Assembly (NCBI RefSeq): GCF_002572525.1
Contig: NZ_PDBS01000001.1
Coordinates: 3,906,001-3,970,000, forward strand
DNA length: 64,000 nucleotides
From: Natrinema sp. CBA1119
GTDB lineage: Archaea > Halobacteriota > Halobacteria > Halobacteriales > Natrialbaceae
Reading direction: 5' to 3'
The position numbers and the translations under genes are program-made. Positions 46,496 to 55,290 of this stretch are shown here, in pieces (position 1 is the first letter of the stretch; each line of letters opens with the position of its first letter). A model generated the notes under the pieces. The model was not told the DNA's origin. It searched no databases and saw nothing but the letters and a program-made list of their open reading frames with translations.

Positions 46496-47599
46496 ATGCG
46501 ACAACAGCTAGCCGTCCTAGTAGTACTTCTGGTGACACTATCCACGATCGGCCCCGCCGTGGCCGGCGCGACTACCGCACCGAACGCTGCCGTTCAGGAA
46601 TCGGATTCGCAGTGTGAATACCCGCTCACGATGACCGACGCGACCGGCGAGGAGGTCACGATCGAGAGCGAGCCGGAGTCGGTCGTGACGCTCTATCCGG
46701 GTGACGCCCAACTCGCCTACTCCATCGGTGCCGAGGGCAAAGTGGTCGGGATGCCGGTCAGCGAATACACGGAGTCGCTCGACGCAGGCGATCGGACTGA
46801 CATTACTGGCGACGACGGCGTGACCCCCGTCGCCGAGGAGATCGTCGCGCTCAACCCCGACGTCGTCCTCGCCGCGAACATCGCCACGTTCAACGAGGAC
46901 CTCCTCCAGACGCTCGACGACGCCGGGATCACGGTCGTCGTCCTCGACACCGCGACCTCGCTCGACGACGTTCGCGAGAACGTCCGCGTAACCGGGCAGG
47001 TGACCGGTGAATGTGCCGGTGCCGAGGAGACGATCGATTGGATGGACGAGCGACTCGAAATTTACGAGGACGCCCTCGAGAACGAGTCCGAACCGCTCGC
47101 GTACTACGACGGCGGCGAGAACGGGGACACGCACGGGACGGAGACGTTCCAACACGAGGTGATGACTACTGCCGGTCTGACCAACCTGGCCGCGTCCGTC
47201 GGTCAAACCGGCTGGGGCCAGATGAACGCGGAAGTCGTCGTCGACGAGGATCCCGAGTGGATCGTCTACCCCGACCGAACGGCGGAACCGCCGTCGGCGG
47301 ACAGTCTCGAGGAGACGACAGCCATCACCGAGGGCAACGTCGTCGCGGTCGACGATAACGCGATGAGCCAACCCGGCCCGAACGTCGTCTACGCGATCGA
47401 AACGATCATCGAGCAGGTCCACCCCGAAGTGTACGCCGAGATCGAAGCCGAACTCGAGGCCTCCGGCGAACCCGGTAACGGGAGCGGCAACGATACGGAC
47501 GAAGACCAGAGTGACGACAGCGCTATCCCCGGATTCGGTGTTCCCGTCGCGCTCGTCGCCCTCCTGGCTACCGCCGGATTCGTCGCGCGGCGACGATAG
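46496..47599 (+). CDS. btuF: Corrinoid ABC transporter substrate-binding protein with PGF-CTERM anchor
   Basis: The 367-residue protein has a Sec-type signal ([19 protein letters not shown], cleavage after about 26). A periplasmic-binding fold of the BtuF/FecB class follows ([39 protein letters not shown]). After a Gly/Asn/Asp-rich linker comes a PGF-CTERM tail: [24 protein letters not shown]. This motif is cut by archaeosortase A and replaced with a lipid anchor. The protein would therefore be an outside-anchored receptor for corrinoids, working with BtuCD across the divergent promoter. The start is ATG 46496; the longer frame upstream is antisense to btuC. Confidence 0.9.
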   Translation: MRQQLAVLVVLLVTLSTIGPAVAGATTAPNAAVQESDSQCEYPLTMTDATGEEVTIESEPESVVTLYPGDAQLAYSIGAEGKVVGMPVSEYTESLDAGDRTDITGDDGVTPVAEEIVALNPDVVLAANIATFNEDLLQTLDDAGITVVVLDTATSLDDVRENVRVTGQVTGECAGAEETIDWMDERLEIYEDALENESEPLAYYDGGENGDTHGTETFQHEVMTTAGLTNLAASVGQTGWGQMNAEVVVDEDPEWIVYPDRTAEPPSADSLEETTAITEGNVVAVDDNAMSQPGPNVVYAIETIIEQVHPEVYAEIEAELEASGEPGNGSGNDTDEDQSDDSAIPGFGVPVALVALLATAGFVARRR

Positions 47600-47712
47600 G
47601 TCGCAGACCTCTCGTTGCTCCTGTTTTCACCGTTCTCACTGTTCGTATCGTTGTCGGCGTTCGACGTATCGTTTTGAAAAGGGTTTACTCGCCGGGCTAC
47701 ACAGACTATGGC

Positions 47713-47994
47713 ATGGTCGAGAACGTCATCTGGCCCGCTTATCTCGATGCGAACCTCTCGAGGGCCGAGGGACGGCGCGTGTCCGAGGATCTGGCGGTCG
47801 AGGAACCGACGGTCGACGAGATCGCGAAGTCCGTCCAGCAGATCGGGTACGACGCCACGATCGAGCGGGACAAGTCCTACTCCCGGGAGCACTGGGCCGA
47901 CCGGGGCCGGGTCGTCGTTCGCGGGGCCGACGACTCGACGAAGAACGACCTCGTCCAAGCCGTCGCGGCGTACGTCGTCGCGATGCGCGACTGA
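47713..47994 (+). CDS. srp19: Signal recognition particle 19 kDa protein
   Basis: The 93-residue protein (start ATG 47713, [24 protein letters not shown]) has the SRP19 pattern: IWPxYxD start, then [47 protein letters not shown]. It helps assemble the archaeal SRP by binding SRP RNA before SRP54. The frame is also open from 47674, but the TATA-like GGGTTTACTC (47681-47690) lies within that extension. It is followed by gar1 after one base; this pair is found in other haloarchaea. Confidence 0.93.
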   Translation: MVENVIWPAYLDANLSRAEGRRVSEDLAVEEPTVDEIAKSVQQIGYDATIERDKSYSREHWADRGRVVVRGADDSTKNDLVQAVAAYVVAMRD

Positions 47995-47995
47995 C

Positions 47996-48253
47996 ATGCG
48001 CCGAGTAGGCGCAGTCGTCCGGACCGCGCAGGGACTGGCCGTCCTCCGAGCGGACGAGGCGGACGACGCCGGCAGCGACACGCCCGACGAGTTCCGCGAC
48101 GAAATCGGCACGATGGTCCTCGACGACGACCTCGAGGGGGTCGGCCGCGTCGTCGACGTCTTCGGCCCCGTCTCGAGGCCGTATCTGGCGGTGACGCCGG
48201 ACGACGGCGTTCACCTGCCGTCGCTGATTGGATCGACGCTGTACGCGCGATAG
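47996..48253 (+). CDS. gar1: H/ACA RNA-protein component Gar1
   Basis: The 85-residue protein begins MRRVGAVVRTAQGLAVLRAD and has IGTMVLDDDLEGVGRVVDVFGPVSRPYLAVTP, the Gar1 beta-barrel core with the GxVxDVFGPV motif. Gar1 binds the Cbf5 pseudouridine synthase in H/ACA guide particles and aids substrate turnover. It starts one base after the srp19 stop, so they are translated from one mRNA. Its stop is followed closely by a 13-base C run. Confidence 0.92.
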   Translation: MRRVGAVVRTAQGLAVLRADEADDAGSDTPDEFRDEIGTMVLDDDLEGVGRVVDVFGPVSRPYLAVTPDDGVHLPSLIGSTLYAR

Positions 48254-48655
48254 CGTCAGCGGTTACCCCCCCCCCCCCTCGATTTCCGCTTCGGTTTGAT
48301 TTTCAACAGACCGTACACTGGGGGATCGACGTGTCACTCCAGGGACTCGACTGGCATGCGGTGGCGCGCGCTTGAAGCCGACCGAACGGGAGTGAGGGCG
48401 GCTGACGACATTGCGCGAGGGATGAACGAGTGACCGAAGGGAGCGAGTGAATCGGCTGGGGAGGGCGTGGCGATTCCCTGTTGCCGCGATAGCAGGACGC
48501 TTTCGCCACTCAGATACCATCACCCACACCGTTCGATACGCACGGCGTACGGTGCATAACCCACGAACGCGGCACACGAGACACTCCCCTCGAGATGCGA
48601 TATACGAACGCTCGAAGTGGAAAAGACGATAGGAGCGGGGTGCAAACGCCGCGAC
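48254..48655 (+). other. Spacer between gar1 and the presenilin-like gene
   Basis: This 402-bp gap has no gene. It contains the C run, a GAGGGATGAACGAGTGACCGA-type repeat-like region (48419-48460) similar to other haloarchaeal intergenic repeats, and an AT-poor segment. A weak TATA-like GTGCATAACCC lies at about 48552-48562; the ATG of the next gene is about 100 bp further on. Confidence 0.45.
48266..48278 (+). repeat. Homopolymer run of 13 C
   Basis: Thirteen consecutive C at 48266-48278, 13 bases after the gar1 stop. It is prone to slippage and to assembly or sequencing error. Confidence 0.95.
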
Positions 48656-49768
48656 ATGAACGACCGGACACGGATCCTCGCCGCCGTCGGTACGACGGTA
48701 CTGCTCTTTCTCGGCGTCCAGCTCGGTGCGCTGGCGCTGGTCGAGCCGTTTCAGGAATCGGGCCGACAGGCCGTCGAGGATCCACAGAATCCGACGAACA
48801 GCGTCCTCTACTTCGGGGTCATGCTCGTCGCAACTGGCCTCATGCTCGCCGCGTTCAGGTACGATCTCGACTGGCTCATCAGGCTCTTGCTCGTCGGCGT
48901 CAGCGTGATGATTTCGTGGTACGTCTTCGCCGAACTCGTGCCGGCTATCGTCGGGACGTTCGTCTCCGACGGGGTCGCAAACGCCCTCGCGATTATCGCC
49001 TCACTGGCCGTCGGCGCGGCCTTGCTGTGGTATCCCGAGTGGTACGTCATCGACAGTGCGGGGGTGGTGATGGGCGCCGGCGCCGCCGCCCTGTTCGGGA
49101 TCAGTTTCGGCCTGCTGCCCGCGTTACTCCTGCTTTCGGTGCTCGCGATCTACGACGCGATCAGCGTCTACGGCACCGAACACATGCTCGACCTCGCCGA
49201 CGGCGTCATGGACCTCAAGATCCCCGTCGTGCTCGTTATCCCCATGACCCTCTCCTACTCCTATCTCGAGGCCGGAAGCACTGACGACGTGCTCGAGGAC
49301 GATCGCGATCCCAACGAGAGCACCGCTGACGAGAGCGCTCCCGACGAGAGCACCGCCGACGGGAGCGCCGCCGACGGCGGCCAGCGAGACGGCGGAGCCG
49401 CCGCCGGCAGTTCGGACACCGATGCCGACGAACGCGATACCGAAACCGATGCCGAGACTGACGCCGATGCCCTCGAGCGCGACGCCCTGTTCATCGGTCT
49501 CGGCGACGCCGTTATCCCATCGATTCTCGTCGCCAGCGCGGCGTACTTCCTCGAGGCTGGGACGCTCTCGGTTCCCGGAATCGCACTGAACCTGCCGGCG
49601 CTCGGTGCGATGGTGGGGACGATTTCCGGCCTGCTCGTGCTCATGTACATGGTCCTCGAGGGGCGCCCCCACGCCGGATTGCCGCTGCTCAACGGCGGCG
49701 CGATCGGCGGCTACCTGCTCGGTGCGCTCGCGAGCGGACTCTCACTCGCGACGGCGATCGGGTTCTGA
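48656..49768 (+). CDS. Presenilin/signal-peptide-peptidase-like intramembrane aspartyl protease
   Basis: The 370-residue protein has about nine membrane segments and the two catalytic aspartates of the GxGD proteases: LAIYDAISVYG (Asp167) and FIGLGDAVIP (Asp284). The third signature, normally PAL, appears as GLPLLNGGA near residue 345. Between the halves is a roughly 70-residue acidic linker (about 205-275) with repeated DESTAD/DGSAAD words. The family (archaeal PSH) cuts membrane helices inside the bilayer. Substrates here are unknown. The start ATG 48656 is preferred over one 13 codons earlier. A family B palindromic repeat begins on the last base of its stop. Confidence 0.9.
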   Translation: MNDRTRILAAVGTTVLLFLGVQLGALALVEPFQESGRQAVEDPQNPTNSVLYFGVMLVATGLMLAAFRYDLDWLIRLLLVGVSVMISWYVFAELVPAIVGTFVSDGVANALAIIASLAVGAALLWYPEWYVIDSAGVVMGAGAAALFGISFGLLPALLLLSVLAIYDAISVYGTEHMLDLADGVMDLKIPVVLVIPMTLSYSYLEAGSTDDVLEDDRDPNESTADESAPDESTADGSAADGGQRDGGAAAGSSDTDADERDTETDAETDADALERDALFIGLGDAVIPSILVASAAYFLEAGTLSVPGIALNLPALGAMVGTISGLLVLMYMVLEGRPHAGLPLLNGGAIGGYLLGALASGLSLATAIGF

Positions 49769-49850
49769 TACGGTCTGCTGTAACGATGTACCGGTGCGAC
49801 CGCAGGCCGTATTCGCGGTCGCACCGGAAATGACTTACAGCAGTCCGTAT
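49768..49850. repeat. Palindromic repeat family B, copy 2
   Basis: An 83-bp palindrome with left end ATACGGTCTGCTGTAACGAT, right end TTACAGCAGTCCGTAT, and inner arms CCGGTGCGACCG and CGGTCGCACCGG pairing perfectly. It starts on the last base of the TGA stop of the presenilin-like gene, exactly like copy 1. Confidence 0.9.
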
Positions 49851-49871
49851 GACCGTCGCTCTCCATCGCCG

Positions 49872-50570
49872 TCACCCGTCCGCTCCCTCGGCCTCGACGA
49901 TATCGACCTCGAGATCGTCGTACTGCTCGAGTCCTCGAACCAGCGTGTCGATCCGCGTTCGCTCCGACTCTCTATCGCGGACGGCCCCGGTGGGGTAGAT
50001 CGCCACGACGACGAGGTGGTCGTCCTCGTGTTCGTCCCGGATGCTGTCCAGGGCGATGTCGAGGTCGTACTCCCCGTTCAACGTCGCAGTTCCCTCGACG
50101 GATTCGACGGGGAACCGCTCGCCGAGCGCCTCGAGCGCGCGGCCCCCGACGGCCCGGTCGATCGACAGGCCGTCGTAGCGACGTTGCACGCGTTCGGCGA
50201 GTTCCACTGTCGACGGCCCACCGACGGGGTTGAACTCCTCGCCACCCGCGGTGACGTGTGGCGCTGCGAGCACGCTGAACGCCCCCGCCCGCACCGGTTG
50301 GTCTCCGAAGCGCTCGGCCGGGAGCTCGATCGCCCGATCGTAGACGCTATTGTAGCTCGTCAGTTCGACATCCTCGCCGCCCACCTGCTGTGTCTCGACG
50401 CGTTTTATCGTTCCCTGATACTCGTAGCCGGCCTCGGCGGCTGCCTCGTCTGAAACGCGTGCGGGTGCCGCCGAAACCATCGTCATATCGTCGGCGAAGC
50501 CGCCGAGACAGCCGGCCACCGCGCCGACGCCGCCCGCCGTGAGCGCGCCGAGAAACAGCCGTCGATTCAT
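49872..50570 (-). CDS. Secreted lipoprotein (DUF6517-like)
   Basis: The 232-residue protein has a signal with twin arginine and lipobox (MNRRLFLGALTAGGVGAVAGC) and a beta-rich body with FADDMTMVSAAPARVSDEAAAEAGYEYQGT at the start. The body pattern 'APA.VS..A..E.GYEY.GT' fits the haloarchaeal lipoprotein family DUF6517. It would be anchored outside the membrane; function unknown. It reads toward the family B repeat. Confidence 0.75.
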   Translation of the reverse strand: MNRRLFLGALTAGGVGAVAGCLGGFADDMTMVSAAPARVSDEAAAEAGYEYQGTIKRVETQQVGGEDVELTSYNSVYDRAIELPAERFGDQPVRAGAFSVLAAPHVTAGGEEFNPVGGPSTVELAERVQRRYDGLSIDRAVGGRALEALGERFPVESVEGTATLNGEYDLDIALDSIRDEHEDDHLVVVAIYPTGAVRDRESERTRIDTLVRGLEQYDDLEVDIVEAEGADG

Positions 50571-50733
50571 GTGAGTCTCCGACCAGACTCGAAGAAATAA
50601 ACGCCGCGGCGATCTTCACTCCCTGATTACTGTTCGACAATTCGCCCAACCGGCAACGATAGACGACCGACCGAACCGGAACATTCGACCGTGAAACGGC
50701 CGTTCGAGCAGTGACATCGGCGCCCGGTGGCGA

Positions 50734-51924
50734 CTATCGGTCGACCGTCGAGACGTTCCGAATCTCGAATCTTGCGCCGCCGTCCCGACTCGTCTCGGCG
50801 GTGACCGACCAACCGTGCGCGTCGGCGACATCGCGAACGATTGCGAGACCGAGACCGGACCCGCCATCGGGGGAGAACCCCGACCTGAACACCTTTTCGC
50901 GGTGTTCGGGCGGAATTCCAGGTCCATCGTCTTCGATGTAGAACCCATCGATAGCGACTCGTTCATCCGTTCCGTCCGCGGTCGACCGCTCGAGTGACGC
51001 TCCCCCCGCTCTCGGCTCGGCGGGCGCGTCGGTAGACGTCTCGGTGACTGCCTCGAGCACGCCGACCTCGATCGCGACGGCGTCGCCACCGCGTTCGATC
51101 GTATCGTCGGCCTTCGACCGACTGCCTGTGGTGCCGTGCTCGACGCTGTTGCGAAACAGGTTTTCGAACAGATGACTCACGAGATCGGGGTTCGCGCGAA
51201 ACTCGACGTCATCGGCGACCGATACTGTCGCAGATCCAGTACTGACGTGCGCCCACGCGGTCTCGACCGCCGTCTCGAGCGAGAGTACCTCGGTCTCCTC
51301 GACGTCCTCGATCGTCACGAGCGCCAGCGCGTCGTCGATGATCGACTCCATTCGCTCGAGCGACGAGCGCAACGGACTGCGGTCGCCGTCCCCGCAACCG
51401 AGATCGATGTCGTCGTCCAGTTCGAGGGTTTCCGCCTGCGCCAGGGCGACTGACAACGGGTTTCGCAGATCGTGAGAAAGGAGTTTCGCGAACCCCTCCA
51501 TGCGATCCGCCTGCTCGCGAGTTCGCTGCTCGAGCCGACGCCGTTCGGTGATATCGACGTGCATGACGAGGACGAACCGCTCGTCGCCGTGCTCGTACGC
51601 CGTGGCCTGCATCGTAAACCAGCGCTCGCGTTCCGGTGAGTGACAGGGATACTCGAGCGAGAACTCGCCGCGGTCGCCGGTCGCGACCGCCCGTATTCCC
51701 CGTGCCGCCTGCGTCGCATCGGCATCGTCATTCGCAGCGTCACAGACCTCGAGATAGTTGGTCCCGACCCCGCCCGTTGTCTCGGGCAATCCCTCCGTCT
51801 CCCCGAACGCCTCCCACGAAGCGTTCGTGTAGACGATTACCCCCTCTGCGTCGAGAATCGCGACGTTCGCCGGCAGGGCGTCGAACCCCGCGGTGACGAA
51901 CGAACTGTGATCGGCCATCGTCAC
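50734..51924 (-). CDS. PAS-domain sensor histidine kinase
   Basis: The 396-residue soluble protein has a PAS domain (about 12-128; ANVAILDAEGVIVYTNASWEAFG and the PAC-like FVLVMHVDITERRRLE). A HisKA dimerisation helix with His151 in KLLSHDLRNPLSVALAQ follows. The HATPase domain has N box LFENLFRNSVEHG, G1 DDGPGIP and G2 GSGLGLAIV. A negatively charged insertion (about 270-320) splits the ATPase domain. It has no membrane segment, so it senses a cytoplasmic signal. No response regulator is adjacent; many haloarchaeal kinases are orphans. The second Met (51918) may be the true start. Confidence 0.9.
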   Translation of the reverse strand: MTMADHSSFVTAGFDALPANVAILDAEGVIVYTNASWEAFGETEGLPETTGGVGTNYLEVCDAANDDADATQAARGIRAVATGDRGEFSLEYPCHSPERERWFTMQATAYEHGDERFVLVMHVDITERRRLEQRTREQADRMEGFAKLLSHDLRNPLSVALAQAETLELDDDIDLGCGDGDRSPLRSSLERMESIIDDALALVTIEDVEETEVLSLETAVETAWAHVSTGSATVSVADDVEFRANPDLVSHLFENLFRNSVEHGTTGSRSKADDTIERGGDAVAIEVGVLEAVTETSTDAPAEPRAGGASLERSTADGTDERVAIDGFYIEDDGPGIPPEHREKVFRSGFSPDGGSGLGLAIVRDVADAHGWSVTAETSRDGGARFEIRNVSTVDR

Positions 51925-51992
51925 CTAGTAAGCAAAACGGCTACTTGAGAGAATCGGCCATCGAGCGGTCACGACCGGAGAATCGGCGACCC

Positions 51993-53510
51993 TCACTTGC
52001 TCGACGGCAGCCGGTACGTCGCCCCCTCGTCGGTGTCCTGGACTTCGACGCCGAGGGCCTCGAGTTCGTCGCGCAATTCGTCGGCGCGCTCGTAGTTGCC
52101 GGCCTCGCGCTCTCGCTCGCGCACGCTGAGAACGAGGTTTACCACGTCGCCGGCGAGTGCAGCAGCGCCCGTCGTATCGCCCGTAAAGGAGAGTCCGAGG
52201 ACGCCGCCGAGTTCCTCGAGAGTCTCGACGGCCTGCCGGAGTCCGCGGTAATCGTAGCCGTCGGTTTTCCGATCGCTCTCGTCGTTCGTGTCCTCGAGAT
52301 GCCGGTTGATCGCCGTCGCGACCGACAGCAGCGCGGACTGCGCTTCTCGGGTATTGAAGTCGTCGTTCATCGCCGTCGCGAACGACTCGCGCGCGCCGTC
52401 GACCTCGTCGCGCAAGGACTCGTCGTCGACTTTCGAACTCGCCGCCGGGGAGTCGAGTACCTCGACGGCCGCCTCGTAGGCCCGCTCGAGTTGGTCCCAT
52501 CGCTCCTCGGCCTCGGCGATCGTCTCGTCGGAGTAGAGCTGTTTGCTGTTGTACGAGCCGGCGGTCAGGAACGTCCGCATGACGTTCGTCCCCCAACGAT
52601 CGATCGCTTCCTCGACCGTGACGAAATTACCCAGACTCGAGGACATCTTCTCCTCGTCCATCTGGAACAGTTCGCAGTGGAGCCAGTAGTTCGCGAACTG
52701 CTGGCCCGTCGCGGCTTCGGACTGGGTGATCTCGTTTTCGTGGTGGGGGAAGACCAGATCGCGACCGCCGACGTGGATATCCAGCGTCTCGTCGAGGTGG
52801 GTCATGCTCATCGCCGAGCACTCGATGTGCCAGCCGGGACGGCCCTCGCTCCACGGCGAGTCCCAGGTCAGCCCCGTGGGTGGATCTCCGCTGTGGCCGA
52901 CACCTTCGTGGCGGTGCTCCGCGACCGCGTCGGGATCGACGCCGCCGGCCTTCCAGAGCGCGAAGTCCGCCGGATTGCGCTTCTCGGTACGCTCGTCGGG
53001 ATCGCCCTGAGACTCGATCTCGCCGAGCTCCTGATTCGAAAGTTTGCCGTACTCGTCGAAGCTGCTCACGTCGAAGTAGACCGAACCGTTGGACTCGTAG
53101 GCGTAGCCCTTCTCTATCAGTGTCTCGACGAGGTCGATGATCTCGGGGACGTGCTCGGAGACGCGGGGGTAGACCTCCGCCCGCAGGAGGTTCAGCGAGC
53201 GCATGTCGTCGATCGTCCGCTGAATGTAGGTCTCGGCGACGTCGGCCTCGCTCTCGCCCAGTTCGTCCTCGCCGACGCGGGCGACGATCTTCTCGTTGAC
53301 GTCGGTGAAGTTCTCGACGTGACGCACGTCGTAGGAGAGATGCTCGAGCCAGCGGTGCATGACGTCGACATGGACCCACGAGCGAGCGTGGCCCAGGTGT
53401 GGCGGATCCGAGACCGTCAGGCCACAGTAGTAGAGGAGGACGTTCTCGGGATCCCGTGGCTCGAACGGCTCTTTTTCGCCCGTCAACGTGTTCGTCACGT
53501 GCAGGGTCAT
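51993..53510 (-). CDS. cysS: Cysteinyl-tRNA synthetase
   Basis: The 505-residue protein (start ATG 53510-53508, MTLHVTNTLTGEKEPFEPRD) is a class I synthetase. The Cys-binding zinc ligand lies in VLLYYCGLTVSD and the HIGH motif is PHLGHARS. Further zinc ligands occur in GWHIECSAMS and HENE. KMSKS appears as EEKMSSSLGN, and the DALR anticodon-binding part is around 360-470. It charges tRNA-Cys in the cytoplasm. Haloarchaea use this direct route. It is a single gene with a TATA-like AAGTTAAAGC (about 53542) just upstream. Confidence 0.96.
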   Translation of the reverse strand: MTLHVTNTLTGEKEPFEPRDPENVLLYYCGLTVSDPPHLGHARSWVHVDVMHRWLEHLSYDVRHVENFTDVNEKIVARVGEDELGESEADVAETYIQRTIDDMRSLNLLRAEVYPRVSEHVPEIIDLVETLIEKGYAYESNGSVYFDVSSFDEYGKLSNQELGEIESQGDPDERTEKRNPADFALWKAGGVDPDAVAEHRHEGVGHSGDPPTGLTWDSPWSEGRPGWHIECSAMSMTHLDETLDIHVGGRDLVFPHHENEITQSEAATGQQFANYWLHCELFQMDEEKMSSSLGNFVTVEEAIDRWGTNVMRTFLTAGSYNSKQLYSDETIAEAEERWDQLERAYEAAVEVLDSPAASSKVDDESLRDEVDGARESFATAMNDDFNTREAQSALLSVATAINRHLEDTNDESDRKTDGYDYRGLRQAVETLEELGGVLGLSFTGDTTGAAALAGDVVNLVLSVREREREAGNYERADELRDELEALGVEVQDTDEGATYRLPSSK

Positions 53511-53753
53511 TAGGCTCACTTCCCCCGGACGAAAGTTAAAGCGTGTGATGGCATCTGGGTACACGTTCATCCGCGACACGACGAGTTGACGAGACGTTCG
53601 GATGGATACTACTGGCCGCAAAACCGTCTGCGATTCATCGTCCTGATCCGGATTACGTTCGGAGCGCTCGCCGATAGTATATGAAGAAGCGTGTTTTCAG
53701 CGGATACTGGCCGAACAAAGGTTAAGGGATGAACGCGAGTAGCATCTGACACA

Positions 53754-54152
53754 ATGGGGACGGGAAACAGTCGGATAACTGATAGCGACCCGGACGACCT
53801 ACTGCCGGAGCAGAGCGTCCTCTCCCTCGAGGAGTACCTCGAGATGCAGGCCGCGATCGGGAATCGAACCCGATTCGAGATCGTCTACCGTCTCTCTCAC
53901 GCGGACGAGTTGACACCGACGGAGCTCGATTCGGTACTGGAGATCGACGATAGCACGCTCCACTACCATCTCAATAAACTCCGAGACGTCGGGCTCATCG
54001 AGAAGCGCGTCCGAGCGGAACGGGACAGCGACGGGCTCTACACGTACTACAGGGCGACGATCCTCGGTGACGCCCTCCTTGAGCACGGCGTCGAAGCACT
54101 CCTCCGTCGCGAGTGGGATTTCAGCGAGGCGTACGACAGTAGCGAACCCTGA
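53754..54152 (+). CDS. ArsR-like winged-helix transcription regulator
   Basis: The 132-residue protein has a winged helix at about 27-105: EEYLEMQAAIGNRTRFEIVYRLSHADELTPTELDSVLEIDDSTLHYHLNKLRDVGLIEKRVRAE, with the typical STLHYHLNKL recognition helix. It then has YYRATILGDALLEHG and a short acidic end. No metal-binding cysteines are seen. It probably binds DNA as a dimer; the target is unknown. Start ATG 53754. It faces away from cysS and toward the DUF7523-like gene. Confidence 0.88.
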   Translation: MGTGNSRITDSDPDDLLPEQSVLSLEEYLEMQAAIGNRTRFEIVYRLSHADELTPTELDSVLEIDDSTLHYHLNKLRDVGLIEKRVRAERDSDGLYTYYRATILGDALLEHGVEALLRREWDFSEAYDSSEP

Positions 54153-54178
54153 TTTCGCTCGTCCATTTCGTCCGTCTC

Positions 54179-54700
54179 TCACTCCGTCCGAACGCCCACG
54201 CTGTCGAGCGCCGCTTCGACCGCTCGCAGCGCATTGGCTCCCTCGAGCCGGGCGACCACGACGACCATCGTGCCGCCGGAAACGGCCGCCGCACTCGGCG
54301 AAATGTCCTCGAGCGAGAGTCGCGCCAGCATCGCCGCGAGTGCGGCCGTGTCCACGTCGCCGGTCGCGACGATAGCGGTTCTGTCGCCGCCGCAGGGACC
54401 GAAGGCCGTCCCGCCGACGGTGACGAGTGCGTCGTCTCCAGCGGTCGAGGTCCCGCGTTCGTCCCCGCCCTCGAGCGGCCCGATCCCGCTTTCCATTCGG
54501 ACCCGCACGTCTCGTGACTCGGTCTCGTAGGTCGGCAACTCCTCGGCGTACCGCCGGAGCGCAGTCGCAATAGCGTCGATCTCGCCATCGATATCGAGAT
54601 AACGGGCGGCGGCGGTGTAGTTGACGACGCCGGCTCGCAGGGCGGTCCGGAGAAACGGGTGGCGGTCGACCGCCCGGCGCGTCTCGGCTGCCAGTGACAT
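54179..54700 (-). CDS. Conserved haloarchaeal protein (DUF7523-like)
   Basis: The 173-residue protein starts MSLAAETRRAVDRHPFLRTAL (ATG 54700-54698). It has an N-terminal helical half (GVVNYTAAARYLDIDGEIDAIATALRRYA) that resembles a DNA-binding helical fold. The C-terminal half is ACT-like, with TAIVATGDVDTAALAAMLARLS and MVVVVARLEGANALRAVEAAL. This layout is seen in the haloarchaeal family DUF7523, from memory. A TATA-like CTTTATACC at 54732-54724 fits a leaderless mRNA. Function unknown; possibly a ligand-sensing regulator. Confidence 0.7.
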   Translation of the reverse strand: MSLAAETRRAVDRHPFLRTALRAGVVNYTAAARYLDIDGEIDAIATALRRYAEELPTYETESRDVRVRMESGIGPLEGGDERGTSTAGDDALVTVGGTAFGPCGGDRTAIVATGDVDTAALAAMLARLSLEDISPSAAAVSGGTMVVVVARLEGANALRAVEAALDSVGVRTE

Positions 54701-54833
54701 ATCGGAGACGGCGTCTCGAGTCGGTATAAAGTCGCCGTCATCTCGGCCCGCGCGGGCCGGCGCACTCTCGGTTCGGCCGGCTCGAAGACAGTCGTACCGG
54801 CTCGAGGACGCAACCGTGAACCGGTTCGCCCGA

Positions 54834-54845
54834 CAGTATATATCT
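54834..54845 (+). promoter_or_regulatory. TATA box of the NifU-like gene
   Basis: CAGTATATATCTC is centred about 27 bp before the ATG at 54867, consistent with a leaderless transcript. Confidence 0.65.
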
Positions 54846-54866
54846 CTCCAGTTGCTTGGTCTACGT

Positions 54867-55193
54867 ATGAGCGAGTCCGAGCCGGAGCAGTCCCCCGAGG
54901 ACACCGTTCGCGAAGACGTATCGCTGTTCCTCCGCCGGAACTTCCCCCAGATCGAGATGCACGGTGGCGATTCATCGATCACCGACGTCGACCTGGACGA
55001 GCGCCGCGTCTCGATCAATCTCAGCGGCGCGTGTAGCGGCTGTGGGGTCAGCCCGATGACGACTCAGGCGATTCAGCAGCGCCTCCCGGCCGAAATAGAC
55101 GACATCGATCACGTCTCCGTGAGTACCGGGCTCGACGGACTGGCCGAGCAGGGCTCCTCGGGCCGCGACGTCCCGCCCGATACCCCCTTCTGA
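54867..55193 (+). CDS. NifU-domain iron-sulfur cluster protein
   Basis: The 108-residue protein has the C-terminal NifU domain: EDVSLFLRRNFPQIEMHGGDSSITDVD, then ISGACSGCGVSPMTTQAIQQRL with the two Cys of CxxC that hold a cluster between two subunits. It works as scaffold or carrier in Fe-S assembly. A BolA-like protein is encoded about 100 bp downstream on the same strand, a partner type often linked to Fe-S trafficking. The upstream open frame has no NifU similarity, and the start fits the TATA box. Confidence 0.9.
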   Translation: MSESEPEQSPEDTVREDVSLFLRRNFPQIEMHGGDSSITDVDLDERRVSINLSGACSGCGVSPMTTQAIQQRLPAEIDDIDHVSVSTGLDGLAEQGSSGRDVPPDTPF

Positions 55194-55290
55194 GTCCGGG
55201 CGAGCGGCCCGTCGCCTTCGAACCCGCGACTCCGTCACCCCACTGGCCGCGACCGGGGCGCTTTTGCCTCGAGCGCGTTTTCCTCCCACT

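Noticed and set aside
43865-46504. Very long open frame of 879 codons on the minus strand
   Set aside because: Only the part after the ATG at 45334 has protein-family likeness (BtuD). The upstream part is an Arg-rich out-of-frame shadow of btuC, common in GC-rich DNA.
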